NCBI RefSeq assembly: GCF_016862375.1
Contig: NZ_BOMV01000026.1
Span: forward strand, 1 to 64,000
DNA from: Paractinoplanes rishiriensis
Lineage (GTDB): Bacteria; Actinomycetota; Actinomycetes; Mycobacteriales; Micromonosporaceae
Direction: 5' to 3'
Length of the DNA: 64,000 nt
The notes beneath the pieces were generated by a model, which was not told the origin of the DNA, did no database searches, and saw only the letters and a program-made list of their open reading frames with translations. The position numbers were made by a program, and so were the translations under genes. Positions 17,174 to 24,892 of the stretch are shown here, piece after piece. Within the stretch, counting starts at the first letter, position 1. Each line of letters starts with the position of its first letter.

Positions 17174-18187
17174 ATGAGCCGATCCACGGTTTCTGCGGAA
17201 TGGGAAATTCGCGAGGGGACGGCCGCGCGGTCGATCTTCGATGCGGATTGGGATGCGCTGGCTCGCCAGAATCCGCATGCCACGGCATTCCAGTCGGCGG
17301 CATGGCATCTGGCCTGGACCGGATCCGTCGCCGCGGCGGAGGGCAAGACCCCGGTGGTCATCCGCTTCCTCGTCGACGGAAAGCCGGCGGCCGCCATCGC
17401 CCTGCAGTACGGGGACCGCGACGGCGTACCGGTGGTCTCCCCGCTGACCTCCCCATGGGCCGACTATCACGACGCGGTGGGAATGCTCGCCGCCGAGCCG
17501 GTGCGGCACCTCGTGCCCCAGGCGGTTGCGGCGGTGGCTCGCGCACACGGCGGACGGGTGGAGCTGACCGAGGTGATTCGCGGTGGACTGCTCGACCAGG
17601 TGCTGCCGGCGCAGCTCGTCCGGCACCGCGGCACGCCGGTGTTCGGCATCGATCTGACCTGCGCGGAGCACCTCCGGCGGGTAGCGGAGACGAAGGAGCA
17701 TGTGGTCAAGGAGAGGCGGCTGGCGCGGATCGGGGAGGTCACCTGCCGTCACTTCACCGCGGCGGACGAGATCGAGTCCCGGTTCGACGGGCTGGTCGGA
17801 CTGCACCGCCGGCAGTGGGAGGGGCGATCCAACGCCGTCGCACCGTTCGACAACGACGTCGAACGCGGATTCCGGGCCCTGATTCGGCACATGGCACCGG
17901 CCGGGCAGATCGTCCTCACCGAGTTCCGGGTCGGCGGATCGCTGCTGGCGAGCTATTTCGGCCTGCGGTGGAAGCATTGGTACGGTGCCTACCGAACGGC
18001 GTATGACGCTACCTTCCGGCGCTATTCTCCCGGGCATCTGATGCTGCGCGCGATGATTCGCGACTTCGCGGACACCGGAGTGACCATTTTGGACCTCACC
18101 CGAGGCTCCTACCCTTACAAGGAGGGGTATGCGAACCGGGCCGGGCACAACACCACATTTGAGTTTCATGTGCAGGACATCGTTTAG
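17174..18187 (+). CDS. GNAT/FemAB-like acyltransferase (CelD/BcsL type)
   Basis: A 337-residue protein resembling the PF13480 double-GNAT fold, with a characteristic C-terminal half: FRVGGSLLASYFGLRWKHWY, then a Y-SPGHLML-R motif and FDLTRG-like ILDLTRGSYPYKEGYAN. Such enzymes transfer acyl or aminoacyl groups to sugars or peptides. At the left edge of the heptose cluster it is a candidate for N-acylating an aminosugar. No strong ribosome site precedes the ATG. There is a 140-nt gap before the dehydratase gene. Confidence 0.72.
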   Translation: MSRSTVSAEWEIREGTAARSIFDADWDALARQNPHATAFQSAAWHLAWTGSVAAAEGKTPVVIRFLVDGKPAAAIALQYGDRDGVPVVSPLTSPWADYHDAVGMLAAEPVRHLVPQAVAAVARAHGGRVELTEVIRGGLLDQVLPAQLVRHRGTPVFGIDLTCAEHLRRVAETKEHVVKERRLARIGEVTCRHFTAADEIESRFDGLVGLHRRQWEGRSNAVAPFDNDVERGFRALIRHMAPAGQIVLTEFRVGGSLLASYFGLRWKHWYGAYRTAYDATFRRYSPGHLMLRAMIRDFADTGVTILDLTRGSYPYKEGYANRAGHNTTFEFHVQDIV

Positions 18188-18327
18188 TGAGCTTCCACTC
18201 CGGATGAGGGAGGTGGCTGTGTAACAACTGATGGGCTCCTGTCGTCTCCCCGCGTGCCAGGAAGGCCCGGCGTCGGATCTGCACTCCAGATAAGCTCTAC
18301 TTTCGCAGAGAGGCGAACCTCGAAGGC

Positions 18328-19305
18328 ATGCGCTTTTTGATTACCGGAATCACTGGTTTTGTCGGCCCGCACCTGGCGGATCTATTGGTTCGCGAGGGGC
18401 ACGAAGTACACGGTCTGGTGCGCTCCACGAACGGGCGTGAGGACGACATCCGCGACGTCATGCCGGATGAGACGTTCAGCGAGCTCCGGTTCGTACTCGG
18501 CGACCTGATCGACATGGAGTCCTGCGTCCGTGCCCTCCGGACGGCCGAGTTCGACGGGGTGTTCCATCTCGCGGCGCAGAGTCACCCGCCGACCAGCTTC
18601 GCCGACCCCCGCGGCACCTTCGTCACGAATGCGATCGGCACGGTCAACCTGGCCGATGCCATTCGGACGGTGTCTCCGTCATGCCGGATGCTGTTCTGTT
18701 CGACCTCCGAGGTGTACGGTGCGCCGGATCCGGCTCTCGGCCTCATCAGCGAGGCGTTTCCGATCGCTCCGGTGAATCCCTACGGCGTGAGCAAGGCGTC
18801 AGCCGACTGCTACGTCCGCGAGCGCGCGATTTCCGAAGGACTGCCGTTCTTCGTGACGCGGGCGTTCTCGCACACCGGTCCGCGGCGTGGTCGCTGCTTC
18901 TCGATCGCCTCGGATGCGTACCAGATCGTGCGGATCCTCAAGTCCTACCAGGAGCCGGTGATCCGGGTCGGCACGCTGTCGAGCGCCCGCGCGGTGGTCG
19001 ACGTGCGGGACATCAGCCGCGCGTACTACCTGTTGATGCAGCATGCGGTTCCCGGCGCCGCATATAACGTCGGCGGGGAGGAGGTATTCACCATGGGCGA
19101 GTTGCTGGACCGGATGTTGGACATCGCCGGACTGGGTGATCAGGTCGAGAAGCGAGTCGATCCGGCTCTGGTGCGCCCCATCGACATTCCGGTTCAGACC
19201 TGTGACAGCAGCCGGTGCCGGGACCTGACCGGCTGGCAACCGTCGATCAAGATCGACCAGACGCTCAGCGATCTCATCGAGTACTACGGGCGGAAGATCA
19301 GTTAG
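18328..19305 (+). CDS. NDP-sugar 4,6-dehydratase, GDP-mannose 4,6-dehydratase-like
   Basis: A 325-residue extended SDR. The NAD(P) loop G7-I-T-G10-F-V-G13 is at the start. The active-site set T126, E128, Y152, K156 (STSEVYG; NPYGVSK) keeps exactly the spacing of E. coli GMD (T132, E134, Y156, K160), so dehydration rather than simple epimerisation is likely. It would make a 4-keto-6-deoxy sugar nucleotide. Next to heptose genes, an NDP-heptose is a possible substrate; GDP-mannose is the default. The glycosyltransferase follows after 2 nt. Confidence 0.82.
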   Translation: MRFLITGITGFVGPHLADLLVREGHEVHGLVRSTNGREDDIRDVMPDETFSELRFVLGDLIDMESCVRALRTAEFDGVFHLAAQSHPPTSFADPRGTFVTNAIGTVNLADAIRTVSPSCRMLFCSTSEVYGAPDPALGLISEAFPIAPVNPYGVSKASADCYVRERAISEGLPFFVTRAFSHTGPRRGRCFSIASDAYQIVRILKSYQEPVIRVGTLSSARAVVDVRDISRAYYLLMQHAVPGAAYNVGGEEVFTMGELLDRMLDIAGLGDQVEKRVDPALVRPIDIPVQTCDSSRCRDLTGWQPSIKIDQTLSDLIEYYGRKIS

Positions 19306-19307
19306 TC

Positions 19308-20336
19308 ATGTCCGGTACTCGCCGTGCGCTGATCGTGCTGAACTCCGGTATCGGCAACAACGTCATCGCCGCTCCGGTGCTGGAGGCCGTCGACGCGGTA
19401 GGGGTGTTCGACGAGTACCACGTCCTGTGCCATCAGCCGTTTCTGCCGGAGACGCTGTTGCGGCACGTCCGGGTGCCGGGCCTGCGCGTCGCGCAGTTGC
19501 CCGGGCTCACGCGGCGGTTCCGGCCTGAGGACTGGGACGGGATCTTCGCCTATCTGCGCGAGTCGGGTATCGGCGTGGTGCTCAACGCCCGGCTGGAAAT
19601 CGCTTCGCTGGACACCAACTACCTGAGTTTCCGCGAGGTGGCGGCCAGCCGGTCGATCGAGTGCTGGGATCTGCACGAGGACGGCATGTGGGAGGCCGGC
19701 AGCATCGGCCAGCGCATCGTCGCCCTCCTGCGCCGCCACGGCGTCGCGTTGCCGGATCCCCGATGCGACTGGTTGACCCCGTTGCGCCGGGCGCCCGGGA
19801 CGTCGATCGGATGCTTCGTAGGCGCGAGTCGCGGGGTGAAACGCTGGCCGGCGCAGGCGTGGATGGACACCGTCACACGCATCCGGCAGCGGGGCTGGCC
19901 GGTGGAGGTCGCCGCCGGACCGGACCGGGTCGAGCGGAAGCTTGCCGGCACGATCGTCGAAGCCCTCGGCGATCCGATGGTGAGCCTGCTGCCGGCAGTC
20001 GACCTCGAGGGGTTCGTCAACTGGCTGGCCGGGTTGCGCGGACTCGTTGCCGGAGACACCGCAGCGACACACCTCGCCGCTGCCGCCGTCACCCCGGTGG
20101 TGAGCCTGCACCTGGCCACCGCCTCGGCGGTCTGGCGTCCGCTGGGCGACCTCACCCGGCCGATGCAGAGTCCCCTGGCATTGCGCTGTCGGGCGATGAA
20201 GCGCGACGGCACGTGCACCCGTCTCTACCGGGGATGTCCGGCGCCGTGCCGAAAGGGAATCACGCCGGACGAAGTCGTGCAGGCCCTCGACGAATTGTGT
20301 CCCGTTCCCCTTGAACTACGACATCGCAAGGAGTGA
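19308..20336 (+). CDS. GT9-type glycosyltransferase (heptosyltransferase family)
   Basis: A 342-residue GT-B enzyme resembling family GT9, which includes the ADP-heptose:LPS heptosyltransferases. Visible landmarks are the N-terminal IVLNSGIGNNVIAAPVLEAV, the nucleotide-side GCFVGASRGVKRWPAQAW and the donor motif GDTAATHLAAAAVTPVVSLH. The C-terminus is cysteine-rich (LRCRAMKRDGTCTRLYRGC). A GT9 enzyme in a cluster that makes NDP-heptose is a strong candidate for heptosyl transfer to the product scaffold. It lies in an operon with dehydratase upstream and an unknown gene 3 nt downstream. Confidence 0.78.
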   Translation: MSGTRRALIVLNSGIGNNVIAAPVLEAVDAVGVFDEYHVLCHQPFLPETLLRHVRVPGLRVAQLPGLTRRFRPEDWDGIFAYLRESGIGVVLNARLEIASLDTNYLSFREVAASRSIECWDLHEDGMWEAGSIGQRIVALLRRHGVALPDPRCDWLTPLRRAPGTSIGCFVGASRGVKRWPAQAWMDTVTRIRQRGWPVEVAAGPDRVERKLAGTIVEALGDPMVSLLPAVDLEGFVNWLAGLRGLVAGDTAATHLAAAAVTPVVSLHLATASAVWRPLGDLTRPMQSPLALRCRAMKRDGTCTRLYRGCPAPCRKGITPDEVVQALDELCPVPLELRHRKE

Positions 20337-20339
20337 CGA

Positions 20340-20765
20340 ATGGCTTCTCCGCAGACCGCCGATAGTTCATACGACGTAACGTCGATCCTACTTTCCGGCT
20401 GGACCATGACTCGTGAGCCGGACGAGGTCGCGGCGCGGATCCTCGGATCGTTCACGAGCCGGCCGGTTGCCGCCGCCGGCGATCGGAACTGGCATGCGGT
20501 ACCCACCACACCCGGCCTGCCGATCGGCCCGCCGAGCGCATTGCTGGGCGTGAAAGGCCCGGTTCGCACGCCGGTGGAGTACGTTCCGGGATCGCAAGGG
20601 CTTCGGATGCCCCCGGACGGGCTTGACCACGTCGTCCGGCGACTGTCTCCGGAGCCGGGCTTCTGGGTGCTCATCGATGCCCGCTGCTGGACCCGGTTCT
20701 CGGCCGGCGATGTCTCCGAAGTCAGTTTCTGGCAACCCACCTTCGATCTGGAGATGGCCCGATGA
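20340..20765 (+). CDS. Hypothetical protein of the heptose cluster
   Basis: A 141-residue soluble protein with no family I recognise. It has no signal peptide or membrane segment; the second half is aromatic (PGFWVLIDARCWTRFS; SFWQPTFDLEMAR). It is clearly translated with its neighbours: 3 nt after the GT9 stop, and its own stop overlaps the oxygenase start as ATGA. A partner of the oxygenase is a guess from coupling only. Confidence 0.75.
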   Translation: MASPQTADSSYDVTSILLSGWTMTREPDEVAARILGSFTSRPVAAAGDRNWHAVPTTPGLPIGPPSALLGVKGPVRTPVEYVPGSQGLRMPPDGLDHVVRRLSPEPGFWVLIDARCWTRFSAGDVSEVSFWQPTFDLEMAR

Positions 20766-21541
20766 ACTCGATCGACGATCAGATCTACAGCCTGCAGACA
20801 CTCGGCTTCGCGTACTTCCGTCAGGCCATTCCGCCGGACCTCCTGCGGCGCGTCAAGCAGACGATCGCCGATCTGATCGCGCAGGAGGAGCGGACGCTCG
20901 GCGTCGACCTGCTGGAGAGCATCGACCAGCGCGGCGCCATCCGGAATCTCTGCGACTGCGATCCGGTGTTCTCCGAGTTGGCCGACATGAACCCGGTGTA
21001 CCCGGTGGTCGATCAGGTGGTCGGCGAGGTGTCGATCGCCGCGTTCGACGCCCTCGGACTCATGCCCGGTCGCAGCCGGTTTCCGTGGGACTTCCACACC
21101 GACCTCATTCCGTTCAACCGGACGGCCAATCCGCCGGAGAACTCGTTCGGCGCCACCTGTCTGTACTACCTCGACGACGCCGGCCCGGAAACCGGTGCCA
21201 CCTGGATCGTGCCGGGCAGTCAGCGCTGCATGCTGCCCGATTTGCCGGTGGAGTTGATGGAGCAGCGCGCCGAACAGGTCGTGGTCCAGGCCGGTGACCT
21301 GGTGCTTTTCGATGCCAGGCTGTGGCATTGCACGAGCTTCAACGCCGGGACCAACACGCGATGGATCATCAAACAGATGATGATCTGGCCCTCGCTGCGG
21401 CCCATGATGGACTACACCCGGGCAGTCCGGCCCGAGGTCAAGGCCGGCCTGCCGGACCGGGTGCGCCAGCTCATCGGGACCGCGCCGCCCGCCTCCGTGG
21501 AAGAGTTGCGGGGACTCACCGAGGTCGGCGGGATGCACTGA
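20762..21541 (+). CDS. PhyH-type Fe(II)/2-oxoglutarate oxygenase
   Basis: A 259-residue double-stranded beta-helix oxygenase. The iron facial triad H112-x-D114 (DFHTDL) and H189 (LWHCTS) is intact, with R200 positioned for 2-oxoglutarate. The lid region (NRTANPPENSFGATCLYYLDD) and GATWIVPGSQ match the phytanoyl-CoA dioxygenase-like family. Relatives in orthosomycin and hygromycin B pathways close orthoester rings on sugars (from memory), so oxidation of a glycoside is plausible. The ATG overlaps the preceding stop (ATGA). It is last gene of the plus-strand unit. Confidence 0.82.
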   Translation: MNSIDDQIYSLQTLGFAYFRQAIPPDLLRRVKQTIADLIAQEERTLGVDLLESIDQRGAIRNLCDCDPVFSELADMNPVYPVVDQVVGEVSIAAFDALGLMPGRSRFPWDFHTDLIPFNRTANPPENSFGATCLYYLDDAGPETGATWIVPGSQRCMLPDLPVELMEQRAEQVVVQAGDLVLFDARLWHCTSFNAGTNTRWIIKQMMIWPSLRPMMDYTRAVRPEVKAGLPDRVRQLIGTAPPASVEELRGLTEVGGMH

Positions 21542-21625
21542 TCTAGATGGTCCGGGCCGGGTCATCCCCGCTACCCCCTCCACCCGCCGGCCGCTCCGTC
21601 CTTCCGGCTGCCGCCGCCGGCGGCA

Positions 21626-22510
21626 CTACGATCGGCGGGCCAGCCAGCCGCGGCACGTCCGCATGGCGTGGCCGAACGCGGCGGTGCGGTGGTGCGGTGC
21701 GGCATGCGGTTCCAGCGTGATCGCGGTGACCCGGTCCACCAGCCCGGGGAACAGGCTGCTCCAGGGCACCACACCCTCGCCCAGTGGACAGGTGCTCCAC
21801 CAGGCGGGGGCATCGGGGTACGCCGTCCATCCGTCGAGGGCCGCCTGCTGGCTGACGACGGGCACCACATCCTTGACGTGGGCGTAGCGCACGGCGTCGG
21901 CGAGCAGGTCCAGGGCTCCCGGTACGTCCTGGACGCCGGCGCACACCATGTTCGAAGCGTCGAAGTTGAGTCCGAACGCGGGGTGGTCGATCGTGTCGAC
22001 GAGGCGTCGCAGGCTTTCCGGGCGCCGGCTCGGATCGCCGCGGTGCGGGTCGTGTCCGAAGGCGTCGAACTCGTTCTCCAGCACCACGGTCAGGCCCAGC
22101 TCGGACGCGAGATCCAGGCATCCCGCGACGTTGCGTGCGTACCGGTCGATGGACTTCCGGTCATCGCGCCAGCCCGGGCCGCCGAAGTACGTGTTCGTCA
22201 CCGGCGCACCCAGCCGGTGGCCGACGTCGATGGCGGCTCGGAGCAGGGCGATGTCCCGGTCCACGTCGGCTTTGCCCAGTTCGCTGCCGCTCGAGACGCA
22301 TGCCACCGGGACACCGGAGTTCCGCAGCATGCGGATGTCGGCGGGAACGTCGTCGCCGAAGTTCTCGGGGTACCACACCTCGATCGCGTCGGCACCGGTC
22401 ACCTCGGCGTCAGCGAGCAGCCTGGTCAGCCCGTGCGGCTCCGTGACGTACTCGGTGCCGGAGATGCTCACCGGGGGGTGCGATCGAGGTGTGCCGGTTT
22501 CGCCGGTCAA
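21626..22510 (-). CDS. Xylose-isomerase-like TIM-barrel sugar isomerase/epimerase
   Basis: A 294-residue AP-endonuclease-2-type TIM barrel. Metal-ligand regions are VVLENEFDAFG, GLNFDASNM and YAHVKDVVP. Family members isomerise or epimerise ketoses, hydroxypyruvate or inosose. The start is an unusual TTG at 22510: TTG overlaps the upstream stop as TTGA, so re-initiation coupling decides it. It and the LOG-like gene form a minus-strand pair inserted between plus-strand cluster genes. The substrate is unknown. Confidence 0.8.
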   Translation of the reverse strand: MTGETGTPRSHPPVSISGTEYVTEPHGLTRLLADAEVTGADAIEVWYPENFGDDVPADIRMLRNSGVPVACVSSGSELGKADVDRDIALLRAAIDVGHRLGAPVTNTYFGGPGWRDDRKSIDRYARNVAGCLDLASELGLTVVLENEFDAFGHDPHRGDPSRRPESLRRLVDTIDHPAFGLNFDASNMVCAGVQDVPGALDLLADAVRYAHVKDVVPVVSQQAALDGWTAYPDAPAWWSTCPLGEGVVPWSSLFPGLVDRVTAITLEPHAAPHHRTAAFGHAMRTCRGWLARRS

Positions 22511-23061
22511 CGGACGCGGTGGTGGTCGTTGCCGGTCGGGGCGGAGGGCACCGGCGGTGGCCCGATCAGCTTGCGCAGCGCCGCGATGACCTCCGGAGTG
22601 GACGCCGGATCGTTGCCCATGACCCGTTCACACGTCGGCAGTTGGAGTTTTTCGGTGCGGAGCAGCGGCTGGTCGCCCGTCAGGACCAGGGGCCGGGAGG
22701 TGTCGAGTGCCAGCGCTATCTCGAACAGTGTCCCGAATCCGCCGTCGAACGCCACGATCGCGCAGCCGGCCCAGTTCAGTGGCACGCTCCGGGAGAGGTC
22801 CAGCGACGTCGGCAGGGCCCAGGTGACGTACGGCGAGCAGTTGTCGATGTGCGCCTCCTTGAGAAAGGCGAGGGTCACCCCGCCAGCCTCCACCGCTCCC
22901 TTGCAGGCGGCACCGCCCACACCGTCGTCGCCTCCGGTGGCCACCCCGTAGCCGAGGAGGGCAAGCTCACGTCCGACCGCTTCGGCGAACTCGAGGGTCC
23001 GGGAATCCCGGATATTGACGCGACGACCGCCAATCACCGCAACCATTTGTTGTGGAGTCAC
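22507..23061 (-). CDS. LOG/SLOG-family protein (TIGR00725-like)
   Basis: A 184-residue Rossmann-like protein. VAVIGGRRV, GYGVATGGDDGVGGAACKGA and the phosphate-binding FDGGFGTLFEIALAL match the LOG/SLOG superfamily, whose members hydrolyse nucleoside 5'-monophosphates to free base or bind nucleotides. The usual PGGxGTxxE motif is DGGFGTLFE here. The GTG at 23061 is used, with AGGAAGG rather far upstream; ATG at 23046 is the alternative. It is coupled to the TIM-barrel gene. In a sugar cluster it might supply a base or salvage a nucleotide. Confidence 0.75.
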   Translation of the reverse strand: MTPQQMVAVIGGRRVNIRDSRTLEFAEAVGRELALLGYGVATGGDDGVGGAACKGAVEAGGVTLAFLKEAHIDNCSPYVTWALPTSLDLSRSVPLNWAGCAIVAFDGGFGTLFEIALALDTSRPLVLTGDQPLLRTEKLQLPTCERVMGNDPASTPEVIAALRKLIGPPPVPSAPTGNDHHRVR

Positions 23062-23157
23062 AGGTTGTCCGTACCTTCCTGGAAGATTTCGGTCAGAAAG
23101 CCTTTACAGGCGAGCGCTGTCAGCACGTTAACGGTGCCCGCTTGGTGCCGTCAACAT

Positions 23158-23167
23158 CGATTAATCG
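23158..23167. promoter_or_regulatory. Palindrome CGATTAATCG in a divergent promoter region
   Basis: A perfect 10-bp palindrome midway in the 251-nt gap between the divergent LOG-like and aminotransferase genes. Its position suits a regulator controlling both units. A GTTAAC palindrome lies at about 23127. No regulator gene was recognised within the cluster itself. Confidence 0.35.
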
Positions 23168-23312
23168 TTGGTTATGGTGTGTCTGTGTAGTACAGTCGAC
23201 AAGCACTGGGGAACGCACCAAGGGCGTGGAGTGCCGATTTTTCGCCCGGCTTTGATGAGGTGTTTCCAGGTCAGGTCCACACTCTTCCGCATCGCCAGGT
23301 GAGGGGAAATCC

Positions 23313-24542
23313 ATGTCTGGTCCAGGTCGGGCTTTCTTTGACGAGCAGGAGATTCGTAACGTCCTCGCGGCAATGGAGGGCACACTCACTCGTTACCGGT
23401 ACGACACTTCCCAGGACGAGTCGTTCGTATATCGCTTCGAACGCGAGGCGCAGCGAGTCTTCGGCAGCCGGCATTGTCTGGCTATGAACAGCTGTACGTC
23501 CGCGTTGCTCTCCGGCCTGGGTGCGTTGGGAATCGGTCCTGGTGACGAGGTTATCGTTCCGGGCTACACCTTCATCGCATCGATCGCCGCCATTGTCTAT
23601 GCGGGTGCTACGCCGGTCCTGGCGGAGATCGACGACACCCTGAACCTCGATCCCGCCGACGTCGAGGCGAAGATCACGGATCGCACCAGGGCCATCATGG
23701 CCGTGCACATGCTGGGTGCCGGCGCCGACATGCAGCGGCTGGCCGACGTGGCGGGCCGGCACGACCTGCACCTGGTCGAGGACGTCGCCCAAGCGTGTGG
23801 CGGCAGCCAGCACGGCCGCCGGCTGGGCGCGATCGGAGCGTTCGGTGCCTTCTCGCTCAACTACTTCAAGGTGCTCACCTCCGGCGACGGTGGCTTCCTG
23901 CTGACCGGCGACGAGGAGCTCTACCGGCGCGCGTATGGCATCCATGACCACGGCTTCCGCCCGTTGCGCGACGGAGCCTCCGACGACACCGCCCTCTTCG
24001 GCCTGAACCTGAGGATGTCCGACGTGACCGGCGCCATAGCGCTGGCGCAGCTGGGCAAGATCGACACTGTGCTGAGCCGCACCCGCGAGGTGAAGGCCCG
24101 GCTGGTGGACGGCATCGGGGCACTGCCCGGGGTGCGTCGCCGGCGGCTGGTCGACGCGGACGGCGACTGTGCGCTCGTGCTCGCCTACATCTTCGACAGC
24201 GCGCAGGATGCCGCGCGCGTCGCCGGCGAGTTGGACACCGCACCACTCGTCCGGTCGCATCGCCATTACTACGGCAACATGGGCCAGCTGGGACGGCTCG
24301 GCAAGGACGGAACCAGCGGATCGGCACCCTTCCGGCGGCCCAGCGGCCACGAGCAGGCCTACGAGCCCGGAGCGCTGCCGGCGACCGATTCGCTGCTGTC
24401 GCGCACCATCGCGATTGCCACCGGCACGTCGGACTGGTACTCCGCCACCAGCTTCGGCGCGACGGTGCGGAGCAGCGACGGTGAGATCGACGCCATCGCG
24501 GAGCGTTTCCGGCAGGCCGTCGAAAGGGTGTGTGGGCGGTGA
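23313..24542 (+). CDS. DegT/DnrJ/EryC1-family sugar aminotransferase
   Basis: A 409-residue PLP aminotransferase. The Schiff-base lysine is K186 in SLNYFKVLTSGDGG, with D157 (LVEDVAQACGG) contacting the pyridine nitrogen and SCTSAL as the phosphate cup. These enzymes aminate keto-sugars or keto-cyclitols, usually with glutamate or glutamine. The ATG has GAGGGGAAA upstream. It heads a tightly packed plus-strand operon (cupin, GMC oxidoreductase, formyltransferase, methyltransferase, GmhB), so the amine it makes is a candidate for formylation downstream. Confidence 0.92.
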   Translation: MSGPGRAFFDEQEIRNVLAAMEGTLTRYRYDTSQDESFVYRFEREAQRVFGSRHCLAMNSCTSALLSGLGALGIGPGDEVIVPGYTFIASIAAIVYAGATPVLAEIDDTLNLDPADVEAKITDRTRAIMAVHMLGAGADMQRLADVAGRHDLHLVEDVAQACGGSQHGRRLGAIGAFGAFSLNYFKVLTSGDGGFLLTGDEELYRRAYGIHDHGFRPLRDGASDDTALFGLNLRMSDVTGAIALAQLGKIDTVLSRTREVKARLVDGIGALPGVRRRRLVDADGDCALVLAYIFDSAQDAARVAGELDTAPLVRSHRHYYGNMGQLGRLGKDGTSGSAPFRRPSGHEQAYEPGALPATDSLLSRTIAIATGTSDWYSATSFGATVRSSDGEIDAIAERFRQAVERVCGR

Positions 24543-24892
24543 AGGTCCTCAGCCTGGCCGACGTGCCACGAGAACCGGCTACGCTGCCGGGCTGCCTGAC
24601 GGCGACGGTCGGCTTCCTCGCCGGTGCGACCGGTGCGCAGGACCTGTCGGTCGACCTGATGTCGATCGCGGCGGGCGGCTTCGTGCCGTCCCACCCCGGA
24701 CGCCGGGACCAGACCTGCACGGTCGTGTCCGGGTCAGGCTGGGCGAGTGGTGCGGACGGTGTCTGGATCCCGATCGGTCCGGGGGACACGCTGGTGTGGC
24801 CCGTCGGCGAGGACAGGGGCTGGCGCAGCGACGTGGGCCTGACGATGCTGTCGATCCGGGCTCACGGCCTGCTGAGCCAGCCGGAATCATGA
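24539..24892 (+). CDS. Cupin-like small protein
   Basis: A 117-residue protein compatible with a single cupin barrel: FVPSHPGRRDQTCTVVSGSGWASGADGVWIPIGPGDTLVWPVGEDRGWRSD divides into the two cupin halves, though written here only as a description of the region (residues about 43-95). H47 and H-poor second motif make metal binding uncertain. The GTG overlaps the aminotransferase stop (GTGA), and its stop overlaps the GMC oxidoreductase start (ATGA). A sugar isomerase or a binding role is possible. Confidence 0.65.
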   Translation: MKVLSLADVPREPATLPGCLTATVGFLAGATGAQDLSVDLMSIAAGGFVPSHPGRRDQTCTVVSGSGWASGADGVWIPIGPGDTLVWPVGEDRGWRSDVGLTMLSIRAHGLLSQPES

